Source: Hamadaea flava
GTDB lineage: Bacteria > Actinomycetota > Actinomycetes > Mycobacteriales > Micromonosporaceae
Direction of reading: 5' to 3'
NCBI RefSeq assembly: GCF_024172085.1
Contig: NZ_JAMZDZ010000001.1
Location: forward strand, 5,952,001 to 6,016,000
DNA length: 64,000 nucleotides
The position numbers were made by a program, and so were the translations under genes. Positions 33,271 to 42,607 of this stretch are shown here, piece after piece; the stretch's first letter is position 1; every line of letters starts with the position of its first letter. The notes beneath the pieces were generated by a model. It was given only the letters and a program-made list of their open reading frames with translations. It ran no database searches and had not been told where the DNA came from.

Positions 33271-35420
33271 ACGCGTACGTGCCGGCGCCGGCCGAGCCGG
33301 TGGAGCCCGACGGCCTCGGACGATTCGCCCGGCGCTGGGCGGAGGCGATCGGCGGGACCAGCGACGGGCCCGTGCCGCATCTGACGGAGTTCCTCGAACG
33401 GCTGACCCGTGAGCTCGCGGCCGCACTGCGGGACGACAGCGCCCAGGCGCGTGCGGAAGAGGTGGCGGCGGCCCTGGTCGGCGCCGATTTTCACAGCCCA
33501 GCGGCGGTACGCCGGACGATCGAGGTGTTCGCCGACGGCTTCCTCGACGAGATCCGGGGCGAACCCGGGGCCGAGGACGAGATCAAGTTGCGCGCTCGGC
33601 TGGGCCAGCTGCTCGGCGGCCTGTCGGCCGGATACGCCCAGGCGCTGCGCGTACGCACCCGGACCGAGCAGGAGGCCGTCCAGCGCGCCGCCCTCCGGGC
33701 CGTCCGCCTCGCCGACGACGACCGGCGCGTCGTGGAGGCCCGGTTTCGAGCCGTCTTCGCCGACGCCGCCGTCGGCATCGCCATGGTCGACCTGGGCGGC
33801 CGCCTGCTCGAGGTCAACACCGCGTTCGCCCGGATGCTCGGCTTCGTGCCGGAGGAGATCCGGGGCCGGACGGTCGGGGAGATCATCGGCGACAGCGGGC
33901 ACGGCCCGACCTCCAGCCGCTATCTCGACCTGCTCTCGGGTGGCCGGGATCACTTCCGCACCGAGACGACCCGCGTACGCCCCGACGGCAGCCGGCTGGT
34001 GCTGGACCTGTCGATGTCGATGGTGCGCGACGACGACGGCGCGCCCGGCTTCCTGATCGGGGTCACCGTCGACATCACCGAGCGGCGACGGCTGCAGGAT
34101 CAGCTCTGGCACGAGTCCCGGCACGACGCGCTGACCGGGCTGCCCAACCGGACGTTGTTCGCCGAGCGGCTGGCCGAGCGCCTCGCCGAACCGGCCTGCG
34201 GCCGGCTCGGACTGTCCTTTCTAGACTTGGACGGTTTCAAGGACGTCAACGACAGCCTCGGGCACGCCGTCGGCGACCAGCTGCTCATCGCGGTCGCCCG
34301 GCGGCTGGAGACGGCCGTCGCCTACGGCGATCGCCTGGTGGCCCGGCTGGGCGGCGACGAGTTCGTGGTGCTCGACGACGACTGCGTGGGCGAGGCGGCC
34401 GTCGTCGGCCCGGCCGAGGCGATCCTGGCCGCGTTGCGCGAGCCGTTCCAGGTGGGTGGCCGGGAACTGACCATCTCGGCGAGCATCGGCGTCGTCGACT
34501 CCCGGGCGGTCGGCGCCGATCCGCAGGCGCTCATGCGGGCCGCCGACATCACGCTCTACCGGGCGAAGGCCGAGGGAAAGAGCCGGCTGGCCCGCTACGA
34601 CCCGCGCGACAGCGCCCGGCAGATCACCCAGCACACCCTCGCGACCGCGCTGCCCGCCGCGTTGACGCGGCAGGAGTTCTTCTGCGACTACCAGCCCATC
34701 GTCGGGCTCGAGGATAGGCGGCTCCGCGGAGTGGAGGCGCTGATCCGCTGGCGGCATCCGCAGCTGGGCATCGTCGCGCCGAACCAGTTCATCCCGGTCG
34801 CCGAGGAGACCGGCCACATCGCCGCCGTCGGCCGCTGGGTGCTCGCCGCCGCCTGCCGCCAAGCCGGCGAATGGGCCGCCGCGAATCCCACGCTGACCTG
34901 CTACATCAGCGTCAACGTGGCGGTCGGCCAACTCCGCCGGCCCGGCCTGGTCGACGACGTGATGCAAGTGCTCACCGACGGCGGGATGCCCCCGGAACGA
35001 CTGCAACTCGAACTCACCGAATCCGCCGTGCTCGGCGACGACCGCGGACCGGTCGGCGAACTGCAGCGGCTCGCCGACGCCGGCGTCCGGCTCGCCATCG
35101 ACGACTTCGGCACCGGGTACGCCAACCTGGCGTACCTGACGAGGTTGCCGGTTCGCCAGGTGAAGCTGGCCGGGGAGTTCCTCAAGCCATTGCGTACCGG
35201 GTCGAGCGTCGATCCGAAGCACGACCGGCTGCTCTCCGCGATCATCACGTTGGCGCACGACCTCGGCCTGAGCGTGACCGCTGAAGGCGTCGAACACCAA
35301 GCCCAGGCGGACCGGCTGCGCGCGCTCGGCTGCGACGCCGCCCAGGGCTGGCTGTTCGGCCGGCCCGGCCCGGCCGAGCAAGTCGGGCGGCTCATCGCCC
35401 GCCAGAACAGCCAACCCTGA
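33267..35420 (+). CDS. PAS-GGDEF-EAL cyclic di-GMP enzyme
   Basis: 717 residues, no membrane segment. A helical N-terminal domain (about 1-145) is followed by PAS (about 155-275), GGDEF (about 285-440) and EAL (about 455-705). The cyclase site LGGDEF is intact; the usual product-inhibition site RxxD is YGDR, so feedback control may be lost. The EAL side keeps GVEALIRWRHP, DDFGTGYANL and TAEGVE, the residues needed for phosphodiesterase activity. It may make or break c-di-GMP depending on what PAS senses. In actinomycetes this messenger controls development. Translation seems coupled to a 19-codon upstream ORF. Confidence 0.93.
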   Translation: MNAYVPAPAEPVEPDGLGRFARRWAEAIGGTSDGPVPHLTEFLERLTRELAAALRDDSAQARAEEVAAALVGADFHSPAAVRRTIEVFADGFLDEIRGEPGAEDEIKLRARLGQLLGGLSAGYAQALRVRTRTEQEAVQRAALRAVRLADDDRRVVEARFRAVFADAAVGIAMVDLGGRLLEVNTAFARMLGFVPEEIRGRTVGEIIGDSGHGPTSSRYLDLLSGGRDHFRTETTRVRPDGSRLVLDLSMSMVRDDDGAPGFLIGVTVDITERRRLQDQLWHESRHDALTGLPNRTLFAERLAERLAEPACGRLGLSFLDLDGFKDVNDSLGHAVGDQLLIAVARRLETAVAYGDRLVARLGGDEFVVLDDDCVGEAAVVGPAEAILAALREPFQVGGRELTISASIGVVDSRAVGADPQALMRAADITLYRAKAEGKSRLARYDPRDSARQITQHTLATALPAALTRQEFFCDYQPIVGLEDRRLRGVEALIRWRHPQLGIVAPNQFIPVAEETGHIAAVGRWVLAAACRQAGEWAAANPTLTCYISVNVAVGQLRRPGLVDDVMQVLTDGGMPPERLQLELTESAVLGDDRGPVGELQRLADAGVRLAIDDFGTGYANLAYLTRLPVRQVKLAGEFLKPLRTGSSVDPKHDRLLSAIITLAHDLGLSVTAEGVEHQAQADRLRALGCDAAQGWLFGRPGPAEQVGRLIARQNSQP

Positions 35421-35451
35421 GCTTCCGTGACGGGCACTTCCGCGACGGGCG

Positions 35452-35510
35452 CTGGGTCAGGGTTCTCGGTCGAATCACGATCCAAGATTCGACCCGGAAA
35501 CCTGATCCAG
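35452..35510. repeat. Intergenic hairpin, family B copy 2 (59 bases)
   Basis: Same 59-base length and about 85% identical to 31086-31144, differing mainly in the loop. The arms extend outward through GGGCG and CGCCC. Again it lies between convergent genes. Confidence 0.9.
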
Positions 35511-35535
35511 CGCCCGTCGGCGGTCAGTCTGGTGA

Positions 35536-36309
35536 TCAGGCGGCGATTCGGTCGCCGAGCAGGCCCGCGAGCTGCTCGACCGCCCCGATCGACAGCGGTG
35601 GGTGAGCAGCCCATGCGTACTGGTCCCGAGCGGTTTGAAAGCTGTTGTCGACGCCGATCGACACGAGCGTCCCGTTCGCTAGAGCGACCATGACCCGGTT
35701 GACGTGGTCGTGGGGCCCCGAGGTGTACTGCATGATCACGGTACGCAGCCCGCCCGGTGTGGTGCCGCGGGTGCAGGTGTTCTTCTCGCACGGCAGCTCG
35801 TCCCAGCAGTTGTAGACCTGTCCGTCGGCCTGCCGGCAGTGCGCGTCGGTGAACTCGACCCGGATCGTCCCCCGCACATCGCCGACGCGTACGCCCCACG
35901 TGGTCCGCACATCCGTCGTGCTGCCGCTGAACCGGGGGGCGTCGCCGTCGGCTCCGCTGTACGCGCCTTCCGCCGGCTGGAGAATCCACTGTGCGTCCGG
36001 CGCGGCGGTTCGCAGCGCCCGGTCCAGTTCGTCGCCGAGCCAGTTGTAGGTGGGAAAGGACGGCAACGACGGTTCGTAGCGCAAGACGTGCGCGGTGGGG
36101 CTGGGCGACGGCGTGAGCGGTGGCTGGGGTGGCGACCCGGTGACACCGAAGGCCAACGTGACCGCCGCGAGGACGGCCACGACGCCGCCGGCCGCCCCCA
36201 CGACGCTGCGGAGACGCCGGTTCCGGCGCTGCCGGGCGACGATGCCGGGCACGTCTACGGCCGACGGCGGGACCTCGCCGATCACTTCGTCGAACAGAGT
36301 TCGGGACAT
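35536..36309 (-). CDS. Membrane-anchored partner of the second SigE-type sigma factor
   Basis: 257 residues. It starts one base after the sigma factor stop. A cytoplasmic stretch with RQRRNRRLRS leads to one membrane helix (about 36-57), a Pro/Ser-rich linker (PPQPPLTPSPSPT) and an extracellular domain of about 180 residues with four cysteines (HCRQ, NCWDELPCEKNTCTRG). The arrangement matches anti-sigma or sensor partners, although no zinc anti-sigma motif is seen. Confidence 0.78.
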   Translation of the reverse strand: MSRTLFDEVIGEVPPSAVDVPGIVARQRRNRRLRSVVGAAGGVVAVLAAVTLAFGVTGSPPQPPLTPSPSPTAHVLRYEPSLPSFPTYNWLGDELDRALRTAAPDAQWILQPAEGAYSGADGDAPRFSGSTTDVRTTWGVRVGDVRGTIRVEFTDAHCRQADGQVYNCWDELPCEKNTCTRGTTPGGLRTVIMQYTSGPHDHVNRVMVALANGTLVSIGVDNSFQTARDQYAWAAHPPLSIGAVEQLAGLLGDRIAA

Positions 36310-36310
36310 G

Positions 36311-36805
36311 TCAGGCTCCCATCTTCGAGGCGGTCGAGCGCAGCGTGGCCAGCCCGCGGGAGGCTTGGCTCTTCACGGTTCCCGTGGAGACGCCGAGGAT
36401 CGCCGCGGTCTCCTCGATCGAGTAGTCCAGGTAGAAGCGCAGCACGAGGACTGCGCGTTGACGGGGGCCCAACGAGGCGAGCAGCCGATCGAGACCGGCG
36501 CGGTCGACGACCGGGTCGGTGGGGTCGGAGCCGTGATCCGGGAGCACGTCCACGACCTTTTCGCGTCGCCGCCAGGGACGCCGTCGTTCGTCGAGCCAGG
36601 TACGCGTCATGACCGTCTGCGCGTACGCGTCGCGGTTGTCGGCCCCGGCGACCTCCCGCCAATGCCGGTAGAGCTTGCCGACCAGCACGGAGACCAGATC
36701 ATCGGCCAGATGCCAATCCCGGCACAGCAGGTACGCCGTACGCCGCCAGCGGTCCATCCGTGCGCTGACGTAGACCTGGAAATCGTCCTCGTCGGCTTGT
36801 CTCAC
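36311..36805 (-). CDS. SigE-type ECF sigma factor (second of three)
   Basis: 164 residues from a GTG at 36805 that follows GGGGAGC; a longer start at 36883 is possible. Region 2 (FQVYVSARMDRWRRTAYLLCRDWHLADDLVSVLVGKLY) departs from the usual AEDLLQD motif (ADDLVSV). Region 4 is LGPRQRAVLVLRFYLDYSIEETAAILGVSTGTVKSQASRGL. It follows the histidine kinase by 74 bases on the same strand, so both systems may share a transcript. Confidence 0.9.
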   Translation of the reverse strand: MRQADEDDFQVYVSARMDRWRRTAYLLCRDWHLADDLVSVLVGKLYRHWREVAGADNRDAYAQTVMTRTWLDERRRPWRRREKVVDVLPDHGSDPTDPVVDRAGLDRLLASLGPRQRAVLVLRFYLDYSIEETAAILGVSTGTVKSQASRGLATLRSTASKMGA

Positions 36806-36879
36806 GACGCTCCCCGTTCTGCTCGCGACGTCGGTCACTGGCACGACGAAGCGAGTGCGGCCGGGGGTTGCACGCGGAT

Positions 36880-37998
36880 TCACGCGGGTGGCAGGGTCAC
36901 CGTCACCACCAGCCCACCCCCGGTACGCGATTCGGCCCGGACGTCGCCGCCGTGCGCTCGCGCGATGGCCTGGACGATGGACAGCCCGAGTCCCGCACCA
37001 GGAGCCTGATGGGCCGTCCGGCTGCCTCGGTGGAACGGCTCGAACAGCGCCGGGACGTCGTACTTGGGGATGACCGGCCCGCTGTTCTCGACGGCCACGA
37101 AGACGCCGGCGGCCGAGGGGCCGCAGGAGACGGCGACGAAACCGTCCGGGAGGTTGTAACGGATCGCGTTGTCAACGAGGTTCTGCACCAGCCGCTCCAG
37201 CAGTGGCGGGTTCCCCGTGACGGCGGCCTCCTCGGCGGCCAGCCGCAGGTCGAGCGAGCCGAACGGGGTCACCGAGACGACGTGGTCCACGATGTCGGCT
37301 AGATCTACATAGGACCGATCGGCGACGCCGCCTTCCGAGCGCTCCGCGCGGGCCAGCACCAGCAGTCCGTCCAGCAGCTGCTCGTGGCGGGTGTTCACCT
37401 CCAGCAGCGTCCGGCCCAGCTGGGTCAGCTCCGGAGTCGGCTCGCCGCGATAGAGCGCCACCTCCAGCAGCGACCGGTTCACGGTCAACGGCGTACGCAG
37501 CTCGTGGGAGGCGTTGGCGACGAAGCGCCGCTGCCCGTCGAAGGCGTGGTCGAGCCGTTCCAGCATCGTGTCGAAGGCGTCGGCGAGCCGTTTCACCTCG
37601 TCGTGCGGGCCGGTGAGACCGATGCGCTCGTGCAGGCCCCGATCCGCGGCGGGCGCGTCGGCGATGCGTACGGCGGTGTCGGTGATCTTGTCGAGAGGGC
37701 GCAGCAGTCGACCCGCCAGCAGCCAGCCGATCGCGGTCGCCGCCACGACCACCACCGCCAGGGCGATGCCGCCCCGGGTCAGCAGCGCGTTCAGCGCCAC
37801 GTCCCAGGCGGATTCGGAGACCTGGTTGACCAGCGTGCCCGCGTCGCCCGGGTTCGCCGACGTGTAGCCGACATTGAAACTCGGCATCTGCCGATCGGCC
37901 ACGAGCACGTAGGTGATGGCCAGCATGACCAGGCCGGCGACCAGGAAGAGGCAGCCGTAGACGAGGGTCAGCCGCGCGCGGAAGGTCAACCGCTTCAC
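36880..37998 (-). CDS. HAMP-type sensor histidine kinase
   Basis: 372 residues from a GTG overlapping the response regulator stop (GTGA). Two membrane helices (about 9-31 and 75-97) flank a short external domain of about 40 residues; then HAMP, HisKA with SHELRTPL, and HATPase_c with NLVDNAIRYN and GAGLGLSIVQAIA. The pair is divergent from the lipoprotein/adaptor/ATPase/permease operon at 38770-42303, which it most likely controls in response to a cell-surface stress. Confidence 0.94.
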   Translation of the reverse strand: MKRLTFRARLTLVYGCLFLVAGLVMLAITYVLVADRQMPSFNVGYTSANPGDAGTLVNQVSESAWDVALNALLTRGGIALAVVVVAATAIGWLLAGRLLRPLDKITDTAVRIADAPAADRGLHERIGLTGPHDEVKRLADAFDTMLERLDHAFDGQRRFVANASHELRTPLTVNRSLLEVALYRGEPTPELTQLGRTLLEVNTRHEQLLDGLLVLARAERSEGGVADRSYVDLADIVDHVVSVTPFGSLDLRLAAEEAAVTGNPPLLERLVQNLVDNAIRYNLPDGFVAVSCGPSAAGVFVAVENSGPVIPKYDVPALFEPFHRGSRTAHQAPGAGLGLSIVQAIARAHGGDVRAESRTGGGLVVTVTLPPA

Positions 37999-38651
37999 GG
38001 CACTCGGTACCCCACACCCGGATCGGTGAGCACGATCGGCGGCTCCCCGAGCTTGCGGCGCAACTTCAGGATGATCATGCGGATCGAGTGGGTGAACGGG
38101 TCGGCGTTCTCGTCCCAGGCCTTTTCGAGGAGTTGCTCGGCGGAGACCGGCGCACCGTCGGCGCGCAGCAACTCGGCCAGCACGGCGAACTCCTTGCGGG
38201 ACAACGGGACGTAGCGACCGTCGCGGTAGACCTCCCGGCGATGCGGGTCGAGCCGGATGCCGCCGCGGTGCAGGATCGGCGGCGTGGCCGGGCGGGCGCG
38301 GCGGCCCAGCGCGGTGACGCGGGCGGACAGCTCGGCGAACGCGAACGGTTTCGGCAAGTAGTCGTCGGCGCCCAGCGACAGCCCGGAGACCCGGTCGGCG
38401 ACGTCGGCGGACGCGGTCAGCATGAGGACCCGCGTCTCGCCGCCGCGCCCGGCCAGCGCCCGGCATACGTCGTCGCCGTGCACCACTGGCAGATCACGAT
38501 CCAGGACTACCACGTCGTAGTCGTTCACGTCGATGCGCTCGAGGGCCGCCCCGCCGTCGTGGACGACGTCGACGGCATGCGCGTCACCCCGCAGCCAGTG
38601 CGCGACCGCGTCGGCGACCAGGGGTTCATCTTCGACGACCAAGATCCGCAT
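37995..38651 (-). CDS. OmpR/PhoP-type response regulator
   Basis: 218 residues from ATG 38651; an ATG at 38660 three codons earlier is equally possible. Receiver: VVEDEP near the start, phospho-Asp in VVVLDRDLP, Lys in YLPKPF. The C-terminal winged helix ends ILKLRRKLGEPPIVLTDPGVGYRVP. It overlaps the kinase gene and is divergent from an exporter operon across about 118 bases. Confidence 0.94.
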   Translation of the reverse strand: MRILVVEDEPLVADAVAHWLRGDAHAVDVVHDGGAALERIDVNDYDVVVLDRDLPVVHGDDVCRALAGRGGETRVLMLTASADVADRVSGLSLGADDYLPKPFAFAELSARVTALGRRARPATPPILHRGGIRLDPHRREVYRDGRYVPLSRKEFAVLAELLRADGAPVSAEQLLEKAWDENADPFTHSIRMIILKLRRKLGEPPIVLTDPGVGYRVP

Positions 38652-38769
38652 GAATCCCATGGTGACACACGGTGATGTCACCTCGCTGTCAACGAATTCG
38701 GTGACGGCCGCGAAATCCCGCGGCCGATCTACTGACCGCCGACAGGATCCCTCTCGAAGGAGACGAACC

Positions 38770-39330
38770 ATGCGGATAAGAGCAGCGATCGCGATCGGCC
38801 TGCTCGCCACGGCGGCACTGGCCGGGTGCTCGAAGAGCGACGGCGACGGCGTCGCCAGCGCCAACGGCACGTCCAGCCCCAGCGCCACCGCGAGCGTCAC
38901 CGGCGCGGTCGACGAGAAGGCGCGGGCGCTCCAGTTCGCCAAGTGCATGCGCGAGAACGGCCTGCCGGACTGGCCCGACCCGAAGTTCAGCGACGGCGGC
39001 GGGGTGGACCTGAGCGCGCCGGACGGCGCCGACCCGGCCAAGGTCGACGCGGCGATGCAGAAGTGCAAGCCCTACCTGCCCAACGGCGGCGAGCCGCAGA
39101 AGCTCGACCCCGCCCGGCTCGACCAGCTGCGCAAATACGCCCAATGCATGCGCGAGCACGGCCTGAAGAACTTCCCCGACCCGACCGACTACGGCTTCCA
39201 GCTCGACGGCAACACCTCCGGCATCGACCCGGCCAGTCCGGCGTACCAGGCGGCCGACAAGGAGTGCCAGAAGTTCGCGCCGCCGCCGCCCGGCGAGTCG
39301 CCGGGCACGAACTCGGGCAACGGGCGATGA
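38770..39330 (+). CDS. Lipoprotein at the head of the exporter operon
   Basis: 186 residues after AAGGAGACGAACC. Lipobox ALAGC gives Cys20 as lipid anchor; a Ser/Thr-rich spacer follows. The mature domain contains two copies of a Cys-Met-Arg-Glu block ([16 protein letters not shown] and [16 protein letters not shown]), each followed by another cysteine, so it is an internally duplicated fold. Such lipoproteins typically stand before adaptor/ATPase/permease genes in actinobacteria; the role is unknown. It overlaps the adaptor gene by ATGA. Confidence 0.85.
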   Translation: MRIRAAIAIGLLATAALAGCSKSDGDGVASANGTSSPSATASVTGAVDEKARALQFAKCMRENGLPDWPDPKFSDGGGVDLSAPDGADPAKVDAAMQKCKPYLPNGGEPQKLDPARLDQLRKYAQCMREHGLKNFPDPTDYGFQLDGNTSGIDPASPAYQAADKECQKFAPPPPGESPGTNSGNGR

Positions 39331-40382
39331 GGCGCCGGATTCTCACCGGCCTCGGGACGGCGGCGGTGGTCCTGGCGATCGGTGTCGCCGTGGTCGCGGC
39401 CAAGGGCATCGGCTCCGGCCCGTCGGCGCCCTCGGCCGCGAAGCTGCCCCCGGCCACCGCGACGGTCACCCGTCAGACACTCGTCGACAGCCAGACCGAG
39501 AGCGGCGAGCTGGGCTACGGCGACTCGGTCCAGGTCAACGGCAAGCTGCCGGGCACGATCACCGCGCTGCCCGCACAAAACGCAGCGGTACGCCGTGGGC
39601 AGCCGATCTATCGCGTGGACAACAATCCAGTCGTGCTCCTGTACGGCGTGCTGCCGGCGTACCGGGCTCTGGTGGCCGGGATGAAGGGCCCGGACGTCAA
39701 ACAGTTCGAGCAGAACCTGTACGCCTTGGGCTATCGGGGGTTCACCGTCGACGGGACGTTCTCGGCGTCCACGACGACGGCGGTGAAGAAGTGGCAGAAG
39801 GCGCTCGGGGTGGCCCAGACGGGCGTGATCGACCTCGGCCGGGTCTACTACGCCCCCGGACCCGTACGCGTGAACGCCCAGCAGGCCGCGATCGGCGACT
39901 CGACGGGCCCCGGCATGGCGGTCCTCGACACGACCGGTTCGCAGAAGCTGGTCGGCGTCGAGCTGAGCGTGGCCGAACAGCGCCTGGCTCAGGTCGGCAG
40001 CGCCGTCACCCTGAAACTGCCCGACGGCAAGACCGTGCCCGGCAAGATCGTGCGGGCGCGTACGGTGATCAAGCCGGCCGAGGGCAACAATCCCGCCAAG
40101 ACCGTGATCCGGGTGTCCGTCGCGCCCGACGATCAGCAGACGCTCGCCGCGTTCGACCAGGCCACCATCGACGTCGGATTCACCGCCGGGAAACGGGAGA
40201 ACGTCCTGACCGTCCCGGTGGCGGCGTTGCTGGCCCTGTCGGAGGGCGGCTACGGCGTACAGGTCGTGGACGGCTCGGCCACGCGCATCGTCGCCGTGCG
40301 GGTCGGCCTGTTCGCCACCGGCCGGGTCGAGGTCACCGGGGACGGGCTCCGCGAGGGAGCCACCGTGGGGATGCCGTCATGA
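39327..40382 (+). CDS. Periplasmic-adaptor-like protein with peptidoglycan-binding domain
   Basis: 351 residues. One N-terminal membrane helix (about 5-26), a lipoyl/barrel-sandwich half ([15 protein letters not shown]), then an inserted PG_binding_1 domain ([21 protein letters not shown]...VKKWQKALG, about 112-165), and the second half with a beta-barrel ([19 protein letters not shown]). This is the HlyD/MacA-type adaptor form of Gram-positives. Coupled to its neighbours by ATGA on both sides. Confidence 0.9.
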   Translation: MRRRILTGLGTAAVVLAIGVAVVAAKGIGSGPSAPSAAKLPPATATVTRQTLVDSQTESGELGYGDSVQVNGKLPGTITALPAQNAAVRRGQPIYRVDNNPVVLLYGVLPAYRALVAGMKGPDVKQFEQNLYALGYRGFTVDGTFSASTTTAVKKWQKALGVAQTGVIDLGRVYYAPGPVRVNAQQAAIGDSTGPGMAVLDTTGSQKLVGVELSVAEQRLAQVGSAVTLKLPDGKTVPGKIVRARTVIKPAEGNNPAKTVIRVSVAPDDQQTLAAFDQATIDVGFTAGKRENVLTVPVAALLALSEGGYGVQVVDGSATRIVAVRVGLFATGRVEVTGDGLREGATVGMPS

Positions 40383-41053
40383 CCGAGTCCCATGGGGATT
40401 CCGTCGTGGAACTGGACGGCGTGACCAAGGCGTACCCAGGTGTGCTGGCGGTGCGCGAGGTGAGCCTGACGGTCGGGCGCGGCGAGCTGGTGGCGATCGC
40501 CGGCCCGTCGGGTTCCGGCAAGTCCACGATGCTGCACCTGATCGGCACGCTGGACCGGCCGTCCCGGGGCACGGTACGCATCGACGGCCTGGACGTGGCT
40601 CGGTTGTCCGACCGCCAGCTGTCGGCGGTACGCGCGAGCCGGATCGGGTTCGTCTTCCAGCAGTTCCACCTGGCCCCGGGACAGTCCGCCATGGACAACG
40701 TGGCGGACGGGCTGCTGTACAGCGGCGTGCCGGCCCGGCACCGACGCGGGCGGGCGGAGCAGGCCCTCGTCAGCGTCGGGCTGGGGGAACGACTGGAGCA
40801 TCGGCCGCACCAGCTGTCGGGCGGTGAACGGCAGCGCGTCGCCATCGCGCGCGCCATTGTCGGCGACCCGGCGCTGCTGCTCGCCGACGAACCGACGGGG
40901 AATCTCGACTCGTCGTCCGGCGCGGGTGTCATGGGGCTGCTGCGGGCGCTGCACGAGGGCGGCACGACGGTCGTGATCATCACGCACGATCGTGAGATCG
41001 CCGACAGCCTGCCGCGCCAGATCCACATGAGAGACGGGCAGGTCGTGTCATGA
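40379..41053 (+). CDS. ABC exporter ATPase, MacB type
   Basis: 224 residues. Walker [10 protein letters not shown]-loop [10 protein letters not shown], signature LSGGERQR, Walker [15 protein letters not shown]-loop ITHD. It overlaps both neighbours by ATGA. Works with the permease that follows and the adaptor before it. Confidence 0.94.
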   Translation: MTESHGDSVVELDGVTKAYPGVLAVREVSLTVGRGELVAIAGPSGSGKSTMLHLIGTLDRPSRGTVRIDGLDVARLSDRQLSAVRASRIGFVFQQFHLAPGQSAMDNVADGLLYSGVPARHRRGRAEQALVSVGLGERLEHRPHQLSGGERQRVAIARAIVGDPALLLADEPTGNLDSSSGAGVMGLLRALHEGGTTVVIITHDREIADSLPRQIHMRDGQVVS

Positions 41054-42303
41054 GCAGGTTCACCTCAGGCGAGCGCCGGCCGCCGGACGGTGATCGCAGG
41101 AGCAGCACGAGCCTGCGTCCTTCGCGGCTGCGGCCCGCCGATGTGCTGCGGGTCGGCTCGGCCGGACTGCGTACGCGGCCGTTGCGGGTCTTCCTCTCGG
41201 CGCTCGGGATCGCCATCGGCATCGCCGCGATGATCGCCGTCGTCGGGATCTCCTCGTCCAGCCGGGCGCAACTGGACAAGCAGCTCGCGGCGCTCGGCAC
41301 CAACCTCCTCACGGTCTCGCCGGGCGAGACCATGATGGGCGGCCGGGCGGTGCTGCCGGCCGAGTCGGTCGCGATGATCGGGCGCATCGGCCCGGTCACC
41401 GGCGTCGCCGCGATCGGGCGCGTACCGGATCTCTCCGTGTTCCGCAGCGATCGGATTCCGGCGATCCAAACCGGCGGGATGTCGGTTCTGGCGGCGCACC
41501 TCGATCTGCCGGCGACAGTCGCCGCGCAGCTCGCCGACGGCGTCTGGCTCAACGACGCGACCAGCCGCTATCCGGCGGTGGTGCTCGGCGCGTCGGCCGC
41601 CCAGCGGCTCGGCGTCTACTCCGTTCGCGACGGGGTCCAAGTGCTGGTCGGCGGCCGGTACTTCACCGTCGTGGGCATCCTGCAACCGGTCGCGCTGGCA
41701 CCCGAGCTGGACGTCGCCGCGTTGATCGGATTCCCGGCCGCGGAGTCCTACCTGGCCTTCGACGGGCTGCCCACCACCGTCTACACGCGTACGCGAGACG
41801 ACGCGGTCACGTCGGTGCGGGCGGTGCTGGCCGCGACGGCCAACCCGGCCGCGCCCAACGAGGTACGGGTGTCCCGGCCGTCCGACGCGCTGGCCGCCCG
41901 GCAGGCCACCGATCAGGCGTTCACCGGGCTGCTGCTCGGCCTCGGCGCGGTGGCGTTGCTGGTCGGCGGGGTCGGCGTGGCCAACACGATGGTCATCTCC
42001 GTCCTCGAACGCCGGGCCGAGATCGGCCTGCGGCGCTCGCTCGGCGCCACCCGAGGGCAGATCCTGCTGCAGTTCCTCGCGGAATCGCTGCTTCTCGCGG
42101 CGCTGGGCGGACTCGGCGGAGTCCTCGTCGGCATCCTCGTCACCAGCTTGTACGCCCGTACGCAGACCTGGCCGGCGGTGGTTCCGGCGTGGGCGACGCT
42201 GGGCGGCATGGGCGCCACCGTGGTGATCGGGGCGATCGCCGGGCTCTACCCGGCCATCCGGGCCGCCCGGCTCTCCCCGACGGAGGCGCTCGCGGCCCCC
42301 TGA
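41050..42303 (+). CDS. MacB-like ABC permease
   Basis: 417 residues. An N-terminal cytoplasmic stretch and a first membrane helix ([23 protein letters not shown]), an external MacB domain (about 75-285), then three helices with the FtsX motif [26 protein letters not shown]. Four-helix form. Last gene of the exporter operon; its stop codon is followed at once by tandem repeats. Confidence 0.93.
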   Translation: MSRFTSGERRPPDGDRRSSTSLRPSRLRPADVLRVGSAGLRTRPLRVFLSALGIAIGIAAMIAVVGISSSSRAQLDKQLAALGTNLLTVSPGETMMGGRAVLPAESVAMIGRIGPVTGVAAIGRVPDLSVFRSDRIPAIQTGGMSVLAAHLDLPATVAAQLADGVWLNDATSRYPAVVLGASAAQRLGVYSVRDGVQVLVGGRYFTVVGILQPVALAPELDVAALIGFPAAESYLAFDGLPTTVYTRTRDDAVTSVRAVLAATANPAAPNEVRVSRPSDALAARQATDQAFTGLLLGLGAVALLVGGVGVANTMVISVLERRAEIGLRRSLGATRGQILLQFLAESLLLAALGGLGGVLVGILVTSLYARTQTWPAVVPAWATLGGMGATVVIGAIAGLYPAIRAARLSPTEALAAP

Positions 42304-42305
42304 CC

Positions 42306-42387
42306 GGCTCCCGCCCGGGCTCCCGCGCCGGCTCCCGCCCTGGCTCCCGCGCCGGCTCCCCCCGGGCTCCCCCCGGGCTCCCGCGCC
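42306..42387. repeat. 11-12-base tandem repeat, seven units
   Basis: Seven units of GGCTCCCGCGCC or close variants (two are 11-base GGCTCCCCCCG) directly after the permease stop codon. Varied, so older than the 15-base repeat nearby. Confidence 0.9.
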
Positions 42388-42398
42388 GGCTCTCAGAT

Positions 42399-42446
42399 GA
42401 TCTAGGCGAGAAATGGCGGCCCAGGCGACCATTTCTCGCCTAGATC
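42399..42446. repeat. Hairpin with perfect 18-base arms
   Basis: GATCTAGGCGAGAAATGG (42399-42416) and its exact complement (42429-42446) around a 12-base loop; GATC forms the outer end of both arms. Likely terminator position between convergent genes. Confidence 0.9.
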
Positions 42447-42459
42447 CACTTCGCCCGAC

Positions 42460-42511
42460 GTGATCTTGAACGGAAAGCGTCGCCAGAGCAGCATTTTCTG
42501 TTCAAGATCAC
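42460..42511. repeat. Second hairpin, 12-base perfect outer arms
   Basis: GTGATCTTGAAC (42460-42471) and GTTCAAGATCAC (42500-42511); GATC again lies near the outer end. The inner part pairs only partly. Confidence 0.85.
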
Positions 42512-42515
42512 CCGC

Positions 42516-42605
42516 CCCGAAGTGAACGAGCCCGAAGTGAACGAGCCCGAAGTGAACGAGCCCGAAGTGAACGAGCCCGAAGTGAACGAGCCCGAAGTGA
42601 ACGAG
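42516..42605. repeat. 15-base tandem repeat, six perfect units
   Basis: CCCGAAGTGAACGAG six times without any change, ending two bases from the DinB stop codon. The identity of the units implies recent expansion, and copy number probably differs between strains. Confidence 0.97.
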
Positions 42606-42607
42606 AG

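Noticed and set aside
42516-42605. Six short repeats considered as a CRISPR array
   Set aside because: Units are 15 bases, directly contiguous, without spacers, and there are no cas genes.
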